DNA of 64,000 nucleotides from Tricholomella constricta. Lineage: Eukaryota; Basidiomycota; Agaricomycetes; Agaricales; Lyophyllaceae. The number at the start of each line of letters is the position of its first letter. The stretch's first letter is position 1. The stretch spans positions 1,364,001 through 1,428,000 of the forward strand of contig JAACJP010000002.1 in NCBI GenBank assembly GCA_013368375.1, given 5' to 3'. Both the position numbers and the translations under genes were made by a program. Below are positions 39,082 to 48,500 of this stretch, piece after piece. The notes beneath the pieces were generated by a model. That model searched no databases, was not told the origin of the DNA, and worked only from the letters and a program-made list of their open reading frames with translations.

Positions 39082-39423
39082 TGTTAGAATCCTAACCGTA
39101 GGATGTAACACTGGTCTATTAGAGTAAATAGAATACCTCAGTCCAGTGTCGTATAACTGACTGATTATTGTGATCGTACCTATTAGAGTAAATAGAATAC
39201 TAATGTACGATCAGTAAAGGTTCGTTAAGTATAAGTAAGAGTGTCTCACCCTCAGTCCAGTGTCGTATAACTGACTGAGGGTGACAGTATGTGTATGGTA
39301 AGTATATATATAATTCTATATCAAAGAGTCCTTTGTTAGTTCAGTATGAAAGGATGTACAGTAAGTGTGAAAGAGACCGGGCCGGGACAAAGAGCGTCTG
39401 CGGTGCCGATACGATTTCCAACA
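39082..39423 (-). repeat. Copia-3 LTR (3' LTR)
   Basis: 342 bp, TGTTAGAATC...TTTCCAACA. Contains two diverged copies of CCAGTGTCGTATAACTGACTG and of CTATTAGAGTAAATAGAATAC. One substitution from 44059-44400. Confidence 0.95.
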
Positions 39424-39468
39424 GTCCTCCTCACCGTAGACGTTCCCCCTCGCATGGTATCTGGCATG

Positions 39469-42400
39469 TTATCGAAGGCCGAGCATATTGCGGAGACGGA
39501 TGAAGAGAGGCGACGGTAGGGCTTTGGTGAAGAGATCCGCTATGTTGTCCTTGGAGGGAATATAACGGATTGCGAGTTCCTTAGATTGGACGCGTTCTCG
39601 GAGGAAGTGGTATTTGATATCCACATGTTTAACTCGGGCATGCAGTAGAGGATCTTCCGAGAGGTTAATGGCAGCATTGTTGTCACAGAGGAGGGTCGTC
39701 GGTTTATCAGTGATGTCATGCCCGATGTCCTTCAGGAGGGCGCGTAGCCATATACACTCTTGTGCGGCTTCAAAGCCGGCCATGTATTCGGCTTCGCAAG
39801 ATGAAGCCGCCACCGTCTTTTGCTTTCGTGCTGCCCAGGAGATAGCACCAGATCCCAGAGACCACATGTAGCCTCCAACGCTACGACGTGTGTCGAGACA
39901 GTTGGCCCAGTCCGAGTCAGTGAATCCCAAGAGTGAGACGGCTGGACCTTTCCCCCCGAGTGTGAGTTTGAGATCGCGCGTTCCCTTCAAGTATCTGACG
40001 AGACGAATCGCGGCGTTCCAGTGGATAGATGTGTAGGAGTCGACATATTGGCTTAATTGTTGGACGGAGTACGCTATGTCAGGACGGGTGGATATTGCGA
40101 GATAGAGTAGACATCCGACGAGAGATCGGTAGGGGGTGTTTGAAAGCGTTTCTTGTTCTTCTTTTTGAAGAGTGCTGCGGTCGACGCGTCTAAGCTTTAG
40201 ACCAGGGTCCATTGGCAGTGATAGTGGAGTAGCGTCTTTCTGGCCAAATTGTGAGATGATCTTGTCGATTAGGGCGGTTTGTGATAAGTGGACGGATGAG
40301 TTTTGACGGTCCCATTTTATTGCGATGCCAACAACGTAGCGTGGTGTCCCAAGATCGGAGATGGTCCACGCTGTCTGCATTTGTCTTTTAAACCGCTGAT
40401 TCTCCTCCTCCGAGCTTGCGATGGAAAGAAAATCGTCGACATGAACGGCCGCTATGACGGTTCCTGTGTCCGATTTCCTGTAATAAATGCAAGACTCGCA
40501 TGCCAAGCGGGTAAATCCCCACGCGATCATGCTCTCGTTTAGCGTCTGGTTCCAAATGCGTCCACTCTGTTTCATACCGTAGAGGCCGCGTACCAAACAC
40601 CAGACCCAGTCCTCCTTTCCTGGCTCCTCGAAACCCTTCGGTTGCTCCATCCATTGGAATTCGTCGTATGGCAGTAGTCCGTATAGGAACGCGGTCTTCA
40701 CGTCGATTTGGATTGCGCTCCATCCTAGTGTAGCGGCTAGATGGAGTAGGATGCGCCAGGATTCCATGCGTGCCGTAGGTGATGTAGTTTTAGTGTAGTC
40801 TTTCCCATAAATTTGTTCATATCCCTTGAATACTAAACGGACCTTGAAGCGTACAGCTTTTCCATTTTCGTCGCGTTTAATTTTGAAGATCGGTCGCCCT
40901 TTGCGGACCTTTTGGCCTTGAGGTACTTCTGAGCGCGGTACGAGTTTGTAGACTCCCATCTCTTTCAGTGACTTCAACTCTTCTCGGTATCCCTCTGCCC
41001 ACTTTTCAGCGTCTGGTGACGCTTTCGCTTCCTCCCAAGTCGACGGTTCGTCTTCCAGCTCAAGCGTTGTCGGGTCAATTCCACCGGAGTCTATGATTGC
41101 CGCGAGTAGTCGATCATGATCGATCGTGTTGGGGCCGAGATCCGGTACGTCAATCAGGTCCCTGAGTTCTCGGTTCAGGGTCTGCGCATCATCGATGCGT
41201 TGACGTCGCTCCTCCTTAGCTGCCTTTGTGCGTGCCGTGCTCTCTTTGATCTCCTGGACGGTCCGTTCAAGGCGAGTTTGTGGAGGGTTGTCTGGATTGG
41301 ATTTGTGTGTTGGAGTTATGGTACGAGTCGACTTTCGCGTTTGGGCGGGTTGTTCGTCAGGTACGTCTCCAGGAGGTGCATTTGGTTGGTCGGCTATGGG
41401 TGGGAGATTGACCATGTCAGGTGTAATCTCTTCATCGTCATCCAGGATTAGTGGTGTGGACGAGGAACGTTCCCGAATCTGTTCGAGGGTGGAGATCTCT
41501 TCTGGCGTGACGTCTTTGGGGAGGTTGGGAGGTATGGGAGGGTGTCCATCGTGGCTTTCGAGGAAGCGAACGTGGTACGACTGGTATATGTTGCCACTCT
41601 TGCGGTCATAGCATCGGTACGTTTTGGAGTTATGTCCATAGCCGATTAACACACATTCGATGGAACGTTCGTACACCTTTGGATTATGTCTGTTTTGGAT
41701 GAGGACGAACGCTCGGCACCCGATTTCTCGCATGTAGGAGTAGTCTGGCTTTCGTTCATGCCAGCGTTCGTAGGGGGTGATCCCTTGGAGAAATTTGGTA
41801 GTAGTTTTCTCGTGAAGGTGCGTTGCCGTCAAGTAAAATTCATCCCAGGTGTTCGGTGGACATCCAGCGGCGATGCGCATCGTTCTGGCTTTCGAGAGAA
41901 GCGTTCGATGCATTCGTTCGACACGCCCTATGTGGGCAGAGGTGTATGGAGCACCTAGTCGTTGTTCTGTCCCTCGGGATTTAAGCCATTCGGACATTTC
42001 ATGCGATTTGAGTTCGCTATCGTGACCCGTGCAATACACGCCGACTTTCAACCCAGTTTCCGTTTCCCTCGCCAGTTCCCAAGCCTTGAGTTCCGATAGT
42101 GCGTCGGATTTTAGTTTAAGGGGGATGGACCACGGTTTGTTCGTATAATCGTCAACAAGGTTCATCATATATTTATTCCCTGTGCGAGATTGAACAGATA
42201 TGGGACCAGTGAGGTCTATCCACACTTTCCCCAGTTTACGCGTCGCTCTATGCCCCGGTCCCACCTCCCGCACCTTTGGTACCGGTGTCTTGGTCTGTTT
42301 CCCAAGGATACACGCGTCACATTTCGGTGGTTTAGATGGGAAGGAGGAGGGCATACCTGGAATCAAGCCCGATTTCGCCATTTCCATGATCGCTTGGTAG

Positions 42401-43872
42401 TTAGCATGGCCGAGACGGCGATGCCAAGACTCAAGGTCGATGCTATGTTGGGTGGAGAATGCGTGTTCGGCAAGGGCATTGTACAGGTTTAGGGAGTACA
42501 GGCGTTGGTTCGGGATAAGTGGTCCGTTGGCTACAAGTGCGCCGGAGGAGCGGTGGACGATCCGTGCTGGAATTGGGCGGAGCGTAAGGAAATCATCGCG
42601 GTTGGGGGATATATGCACTGTGGCGCCAGAGTCGACGAAGAATGGCTGAGCATCGAGAGGGGTGCGCTGTTTCTGTTGGAGTGGCGCAATGTCGGCTTTG
42701 AGGATAGTGTCGTCAACGGGGCGGGAGTGCTCGTTCCAATTGATAGATGCGGCTGGTTCCTCGAATGCCATGAAGCCGTGATATTCGACGTCTTCGATAG
42801 AGGCGATGCCTTCTTGGGGAATGGGATGGGAAGCCAGACCAGCGAATTCGGGTTTGGCTTCGGAGTTCAACGCGTTGAGGTATGTGGGGTCGACGGCGTA
42901 TGATTTTCCGTCGGTTCCTACGACAGATATGAACGCTTTCGGGGTTCCTCCTCCCCCTTTGTTGTCCTTTCCTTTTCCTGAGGCGGCGAGGCGTGCGGCC
43001 TTTGACTCCTCAATCGTCTTCCCTTCCATGCCTCCTCCCTTTTGGATACACCATGGTTTTGTATGCCCTCTGCATGGTCGTCCCTTTGATTGACATAAGG
43101 TACAACATATCCCCCCTTCGCCGTGATTGTGGCCGGGGAGAAATCCCCGGTTCTGCTGTTTGCCAGCGTTGGCGGTCAAGGCGACGTCGGAGGAGTGGTG
43201 AGATTTGGAGTTGATGATTGTCTGCTGGTTCTCCATGAGACGACGAATATCAGCAGAGGTGAAGGGAGCGGCTTTGGTAGAGTTGGCAAGGCATTGGGAG
43301 ACCGACGCCTGGAGTGATTCAAAAGCGTGGTCGTTTAGGGAATTGAGGAGTGCAATGCAGGTGAAAAGATCGCAGTTGATCTCGCCGACGTCATAAGCGC
43401 GGCGCACGATGTCGCTGATCTTCTTCGCGGTGGTGGGTAACGGCTCGGAGAGGGAGCAGTAAGTGGCGAGCGCTTCGCGCAGAAGGGAAACTTGCTTGAC
43501 AGGTCCTTCGCGCTGTGCGCGTGCTTTAAGGTCCTTGAAGCATTCGTTTGCGCCCTTGTCAACGACGAGGTCCGTGGTTTCGGTATCGGCAAGGGCAGTA
43601 CGGATGTAAGTGATCGCCAGTCTATTGTTTCGCACCCAGTTAACGTGCGCTCTGGGTTCAGTATCAGCGGGAGGGCGAGGGATAACGGGGTCAAGGACGT
43701 ATTCGTCAAGGCCGTTCATGATGAGAGCATCTGTGAAGTGTTCCGCCCATTGATTGAAGTCGCCGGTGGTACGGTCCAGTTTAGCGCCGGCCCATGGAGT
43801 GCGAATGTGGATACGCGCTACGGATGGATTGGTAGCATCTGTGCTAAGGGGTGTGGGGGTTGCGGGTGCCAT
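39469..43872 (-). CDS. Copia-3 gag-pol polyprotein, protease region deleted
   Basis: 1,467 codons in one frame from ATG 43872. Gag: WAGAKLDRTTGDFNQWAEHF, VSLLREALATYCSLSEPLPT. A Cys-rich segment (CCTLCQSKGRPCRGHTKPWC) replaces a classic knuckle. Protease start FFVDSGATVHIS, then directly SGALVANGPLIPNQ. Integrase: WHRRLGHANYQ, CDACILGKQ, KVWIDLTGPISV, GAPYTSAHIGRVERMHRTLL. RT: RPIFKIKRDENGKAVRFKVR, VKTAFLYGLLP, AAVHVDDFLSIA. RNase H: FTDSDWANCLDTRRSVGGYM, SSCEAEYMAGF, CDNNAAINLS. Compared with Copia-D, about 65-70 residues between the protease Asp and the integrase are missing in frame. The protease is therefore probably inactive although the ORF is intact. Confidence 0.93.
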   Translation of the reverse strand: MAPATPTPLSTDATNPSVARIHIRTPWAGAKLDRTTGDFNQWAEHFTDALIMNGLDEYVLDPVIPRPPADTEPRAHVNWVRNNRLAITYIRTALADTETTDLVVDKGANECFKDLKARAQREGPVKQVSLLREALATYCSLSEPLPTTAKKISDIVRRAYDVGEINCDLFTCIALLNSLNDHAFESLQASVSQCLANSTKAAPFTSADIRRLMENQQTIINSKSHHSSDVALTANAGKQQNRGFLPGHNHGEGGICCTLCQSKGRPCRGHTKPWCIQKGGGMEGKTIEESKAARLAASGKGKDNKGGGGTPKAFISVVGTDGKSYAVDPTYLNALNSEAKPEFAGLASHPIPQEGIASIEDVEYHGFMAFEEPAASINWNEHSRPVDDTILKADIAPLQQKQRTPLDAQPFFVDSGATVHISPNRDDFLTLRPIPARIVHRSSGALVANGPLIPNQRLYSLNLYNALAEHAFSTQHSIDLESWHRRLGHANYQAIMEMAKSGLIPGMPSSFPSKPPKCDACILGKQTKTPVPKVREVGPGHRATRKLGKVWIDLTGPISVQSRTGNKYMMNLVDDYTNKPWSIPLKLKSDALSELKAWELARETETGLKVGVYCTGHDSELKSHEMSEWLKSRGTEQRLGAPYTSAHIGRVERMHRTLLSKARTMRIAAGCPPNTWDEFYLTATHLHEKTTTKFLQGITPYERWHERKPDYSYMREIGCRAFVLIQNRHNPKVYERSIECVLIGYGHNSKTYRCYDRKSGNIYQSYHVRFLESHDGHPPIPPNLPKDVTPEEISTLEQIRERSSSTPLILDDDEEITPDMVNLPPIADQPNAPPGDVPDEQPAQTRKSTRTITPTHKSNPDNPPQTRLERTVQEIKESTARTKAAKEERRQRIDDAQTLNRELRDLIDVPDLGPNTIDHDRLLAAIIDSGGIDPTTLELEDEPSTWEEAKASPDAEKWAEGYREELKSLKEMGVYKLVPRSEVPQGQKVRKGRPIFKIKRDENGKAVRFKVRLVFKGYEQIYGKDYTKTTSPTARMESWRILLHLAATLGWSAIQIDVKTAFLYGLLPYDEFQWMEQPKGFEEPGKEDWVWCLVRGLYGMKQSGRIWNQTLNESMIAWGFTRLACESCIYYRKSDTGTVIAAVHVDDFLSIASSEEENQRFKRQMQTAWTISDLGTPRYVVGIAIKWDRQNSSVHLSQTALIDKIISQFGQKDATPLSLPMDPGLKLRRVDRSTLQKEEQETLSNTPYRSLVGCLLYLAISTRPDIAYSVQQLSQYVDSYTSIHWNAAIRLVRYLKGTRDLKLTLGGKGPAVSLLGFTDSDWANCLDTRRSVGGYMWSLGSGAISWAARKQKTVAASSCEAEYMAGFEAAQECIWLRALLKDIGHDITDKPTTLLCDNNAAINLSEDPLLHARVKHVDIKYHFLRERVQSKELAIRYIPSKDNIADLFTKALPSPLFIRLRNMLGLR

Positions 43873-44058
43873 GATTTAGAGAGGTAAGTTGAGGGATCCA
43901 CGGGCTACGCGCTATGTGCGTGTAGATCTGGGAGACAAAGAGATTTGCGACACGCTGATAAGATGTGGTCGCGTTGATAAGATCTCGGGTTTGTTCGGCC
44001 CGAGTGCGGTCAGGATTTCTTGTCGTTTCTTCAAAGTAAACGGCAAAGGCCCATAACC

Positions 44059-44400
44059 TGTTAGAATCCTAACCGTAGGATGTAACACTGGTCTATTAGA
44101 GTAAATAGAATACCTCAGTCCAGTGTCGTATAACTGACTGATTATTGTGATCGTACCTATTAGAGTAAATAGAATACTAATGTACGATCAGTAAAGGTTC
44201 GTTAAGTATAAGTAAGAGTGTCTCACCCTCAGTCCAGTGTCGTATAACTGACTGAGGGTGACGGTATGTGTATGGTAAGTATATATATAATTCTATATCA
44301 AAGAGTCCTTTGTTAGTTCAGTATGAAAGGATGTACAGTAAGTGTGAAAGAGACCGGGCCGGGACAAAGAGCGTCTGCGGTGCCGATACGATTTCCAACA
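44059..44400 (-). repeat. Copia-3 LTR (5' LTR)
   Basis: 342 bp, followed by TSD ATGAC at 44401-44405. The plus-strand gag-pro ORF appears to start in it only because the frame happens to be open there. Confidence 0.95.
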
Positions 44401-44405
44401 ATGAC

Positions 44406-45578
44406 GGGCTATCACCCGAAATCAATACAGCCCAAGAGTTCCTAGCGGTGGGCCTAGCACTTCAAGCCACCCAGAAAACGGCTGATTACTTTGAGCGGAC
44501 CATAACCGCTCAGCGAAGTCAACCGAGCCAAATGCGGAAACCAGATGGAGGGCGAGTAAACGCTCCACACAATACTTTCAACAGGCCTCGACGGGTGTAT
44601 GGCGCAGTAAATGAAAAGCCATATGTCAAGCCAGCGTATCAGGATCAACCTGGACGTGGAGAGCAAAAGCCCCACGTCGAAAAACCAGCGATGAAGACAG
44701 GAGATCGTCCGCGTTACGATCAACCTAAAAACCACGATCATCACAACCATCCTCCGGGGGAAGTGTGCTTTAATTGTGGAAAACTAGGGCATTTTGCAAA
44801 AGATTGCAAACAGCCCAAGAAACAGCGAGCGTTCCTAAGGGCCGCACGTACAGCGGCACCTGACGCGGCAAGTGAGGCGGACGATGAAGACACGTCTCCT
44901 GAGGACCCGGACGGACGAGACAATGGACGCCCTGATACAGAGGCGGACAATGAAGACGAAGGCGATGAGTTCGTAGACATGGAGGTCTACGAAAATGAAT
45001 ACTATGCTCGGGACGATGAGACCGAGCGTATGTTTGCAATGACAGAAGTAATTGCGTCAGAAGAACGCAATGATAAACCACCAGTTCGCAAAGTTAAAGT
45101 GCGGACGGGGAGGGACAAAATTGCTCGTCCCGTAGTTCTGATAAAGGACAAGGAGTGCCTTGTCACCTACATTAACGTAGGTGGACATGAGGCTTGGACC
45201 CTTTGGGATTCCGGGAGTACAACTACCGGACTTACGCCGTCATTCGCTCAAGTGGCCGATATTCGAGTATTTCCGCTGGAGGATCCATTAATCCTCCAGC
45301 TCGGGACTAAAGGAAGTCGGGCCACAGTAAACTTTGGTACGACGGTGGAAGCCGCTCTGCCAGGGTTTAAAGGCAAGGTTTACATGGACCTTGCTAACTT
45401 TGATCGATACGACGTGATTATAGGCACGCCGTTTATGCGCGCAAATAACGTCGTGCTGGACTTTAACCGTGACGAAGTGGTCGTCAATGGAGTCGCTATA
45501 CCAGCGACTAAGGTAAAAATGGAGGATACCGATGGCCGAGCTAGACGCCATCGGTCATTGGAGAAACGAAGAGAATGA
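44406..45578 (+). CDS. Gypsy-2 gag C-terminus and protease
   Basis: Continues the gag frame from 39081 after Copia-3. It contains NTAQEFLAVGLALQATQ, a CCHC knuckle CFNCGKLGHFAKDC, an acidic stretch (DEDTSPEDPDGRDN, DNEDEGDEFVDMEVYEN), and a retropepsin: LVTYINVGGHEAWTLWDSGS with catalytic DSG, DRYDVIIGTPFMRANN as the flap/C-terminal part. It ends at TGA 45576-45578, immediately followed by CTA. The pol frame is identical and stays open, so this stop is probably read through. Confidence 0.92.
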   Translation, partial: GLSPEINTAQEFLAVGLALQATQKTADYFERTITAQRSQPSQMRKPDGGRVNAPHNTFNRPRRVYGAVNEKPYVKPAYQDQPGRGEQKPHVEKPAMKTGDRPRYDQPKNHDHHNHPPGEVCFNCGKLGHFAKDCKQPKKQRAFLRAARTAAPDAASEADDEDTSPEDPDGRDNGRPDTEADNEDEGDEFVDMEVYENEYYARDDETERMFAMTEVIASEERNDKPPVRKVKVRTGRDKIARPVVLIKDKECLVTYINVGGHEAWTLWDSGSTTTGLTPSFAQVADIRVFPLEDPLILQLGTKGSRATVNFGTTVEAALPGFKGKVYMDLANFDRYDVIIGTPFMRANNVVLDFNRDEVVVNGVAIPATKVKMEDTDGRARRHRSLEKRRE

Positions 45579-45581
45579 CTA
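45576..45581 (+). promoter_or_regulatory. UGA-CUA stop-codon readthrough site between gag-pro and pol
   Basis: TGA at 45576-45578 followed by CTA AAA. Frame 0 has no other stop from the gag start to 49478. UGA followed by CUA is a known readthrough context in viruses and some cellular genes. Pol has no nearby ATG until 45933, which already lies within a pol-like region. Confidence 0.75.
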
Positions 45582-48500
45582 AAAGTAACAGTAGAAGATG
45601 ACGATGATCCTGATAATGAGGGTAGGCCGATAAACAGCCTACCGAAGGATCATCCAGCACTTTTATTATCCGAGGAAGAGTTTCAAGAAACTCTTAAGGA
45701 GGGGGATAAGCCACCTCCGAAGAAGAGAAAACCCCAACGAGGACAGCAGAAGGCACAAAACGAGCCTTCGAACGAACGAGCACAGGTTGACGAGCCATGC
45801 GAAGAACATCAGCGCGATAATGAAGCGCGTAAGACGAGCGGGGCCGACAAGGATACGGAATCAGAGCCGTATACGAATACGAGTAATCGATCATTTTGGG
45901 ATAGACCAAATCCACATCCACAATATGAGTGGATGTTCGACCCACGGATGCCGCAAGAATGGAACGCAGTAATAGCGTCAATGCGGGCTCACGAAGGAAG
46001 AAATGTAGGCACGCGAGGACAAGCGTACCGAAATCCACGGCCTGAGGAAGTATCGGAGCCAACGGAAATGAATTTTCCGGTGAATATACAACGGGCTAAA
46101 CGGCCGTTGTATCGGTTACCAGTGAAGGATGAGAGTGACTTTGCTCTCGTAAAACTACGAGCTAGGTTTGATGTTAAACCTAGCAATAAAGACACAGCGC
46201 ACATTCGCGCTGCAAGAACGGTGAACAGAAAAGGTAAGGCACCCAATGGAGGCCTTACCGCGGAAGATTATCCACGACTTCGCCAGCAATGGCATGACAA
46301 ATTCGAAGATATGGTGGGTGGTACGAAACAACAGCTACCACCCTGGCGGGAAGTCAATCACGAGATTACTCTCATCGATGATGAGAAACAGTACCAGTAC
46401 CACGCGCCGAGGTGCCCAATGTCCCTTCGCGAGGAATTCTACGCGAAGGTCAATCGGTATACGGATTCTAAATGGTGGGAGCCTCGTTCGGTGAAGCAAG
46501 CAGCGCCGCTGCTATGTATCCCGAAAAAAGACGGCTCCCTGAGAACACCCTTGGACGCACGCCAGCGTAACGATAACACGATCAAGGACGTTACGCCCTT
46601 GCCAGACCAGGAAGTTATTCGCGAAGATGTCGCTAGGGGAAAAATACGGTCCAAAATTGACTTAACGGATGCGTATGAACAAGTACGCATCCTTGAAAAA
46701 GATGTACATAAAACCGCCTTCGCAACGATAGCGGGAACATACATCAGTAACATCATGCAAATCGGGGACTGTAATGCTCCCGCGACATTTCAACGATTAA
46801 TGACGTCCATCTTTCGGGACGTCATTGGGAAGTTCATGCATGTATACTTGGACGATATATTCATATTCTCGAACTCTATTGAGGAACATGAAGACCACTT
46901 GCGAGTTGTGTTCGAACGATTACGCGAACAATCGCTCTACCTTAAATGGAAGAAATGCGAATTGTATTCGGATCGCGTTGATTGCCTTGGTCATATTATT
47001 GACGACCAAGGAATTCACCCTGACGCCGACAAACTGGCACGGATCCGTGACTGGAGGATACCACGGAATTACAACGATATCCAACGATTCGTTGGACTTG
47101 TTAACTATCTGGGACAGTTTCTCCCAGATATATCTGCATACACTGGTCCACTAATGGCGATGACCGAGAATGGGTCGCCATTTTATTGGAGACCAATTCA
47201 TCAGCGATGCTTTGAAATGATAAAGCATATATGCTGCACAACGCCAATTATTCGGCCGATTCAACCGAAGACAGGCGAACCAATTTGGATTATCTGTGAC
47301 GCCTCCAAGTCAGGCGTCGGTGCGATGTATGGACAAGGACCTACATGGATCCAAGCCCAGCCGGCTGGATTCATGTCCAAAAAATTCACTAATGCACAGC
47401 AGAATTATGCTGTGCATGAACTCGAGACCTTAGCTATTCTCGAAGCGTTACTTAAGTGGGAGGATAAACTTGTGGGCTATAAAATCCACATCATTACCGA
47501 CCATAAAGCCCTCGAATTCTTTAAGACCCAGGTGAATTTATCACCTAGGCAGCGTCGATGGATGGAATACATGTCGCGATTTAACTTCGACATAACCTAT
47601 GTGAAAGGCGAACTGAACAAAGTCGCCGACTGTCTATCGCGATACTTCGAGAGCGATAACCATCAAGATCGTTACGACGTCCACGACTTCGTAGCTGCTG
47701 ATGCTAGAATCGATCCTACTGGTGAAGATCTACCAGTACCACGATACCATGAAATCGTGGAAAAAGTAGTTGAGATTCGAGCGATGAAAGACATAGAAAT
47801 ACGTCGAAGCAAGCGTCTTCAAGAACGCCAGGAGGATCGAGATGTCGAGGCTCAGATAATGGAGGCTGCGGCACCAAGTGCCGCATCCGGAACATCGTCA
47901 CACCCTCAGAAAAGCATGAGTCCAACCGAACGGGAACGTACGGTCGGAGATATTGTCCTCGGGAGGGACACAGCTTCTCCTCCCCCAGACAAAACGGATG
48001 AAAAGATCCGTCACGACGTTATCCTTGGATACCCAAAGGATAAACTATTTTCAGTTATTCTCGCTAACCCCAGGGACTTTCGTACGTTCACCACGAAAGA
48101 CAATCTCATTTGGACCACGAACGCTATAAATGATAGCGTTCTATGTATACCGCGAGAACCCGAGCTCATCACCACAATTATTGAGCAAGCCCATAAAACT
48201 ATGGGCCATTTCGGTGCCGAACGGACTACTGAATATATTCGACGATGGTATTGGTGGCCATCACTAGCCACGACCGTGCGTACGTTTTGTAAAACGTGCG
48301 AGTACTGCCAGCAGATCAAGACGTCGAATCAAAAACCGTCAGGGAAACTACACTCCCTGCCAGTACCAACTAAGCCTTGGGATTCTATCGGAATGGACTT
48401 TATCGGTCCATTTCCAGAATCAAAGGGATATAATTACCTATGGGTAGTAATTTGTCGTATGACGAGTATGGTGCATATGATACCCATACATACGACGATG

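Larger units (their letters stand above)
39082..44400 (-). mobile_element. Copia-3: Ty1/copia element inside Gypsy-2 gag
   Basis: 5,319 bp. LTRs of 342 bp (39082-39423, 44059-44400) differ at one site by eye (A/G in GGGTGAC-A/G-GTATG). TSD ATGAC. Copia-type PBS GGTTATGGGCC on the minus strand at 44048-44058. One minus-strand gag-pol ORF (43872-39469). It is related to Copia-D in protein and LTR ends, but its protease C-terminal part is missing. Confidence 0.95.

Noticed and set aside
44268..44405. N-terminal extension of the Gypsy-2 gag-pro ORF inside the Copia-3 LTR
   Set aside because: The frame is open by chance in the LTR; the true gag continues from 39081.
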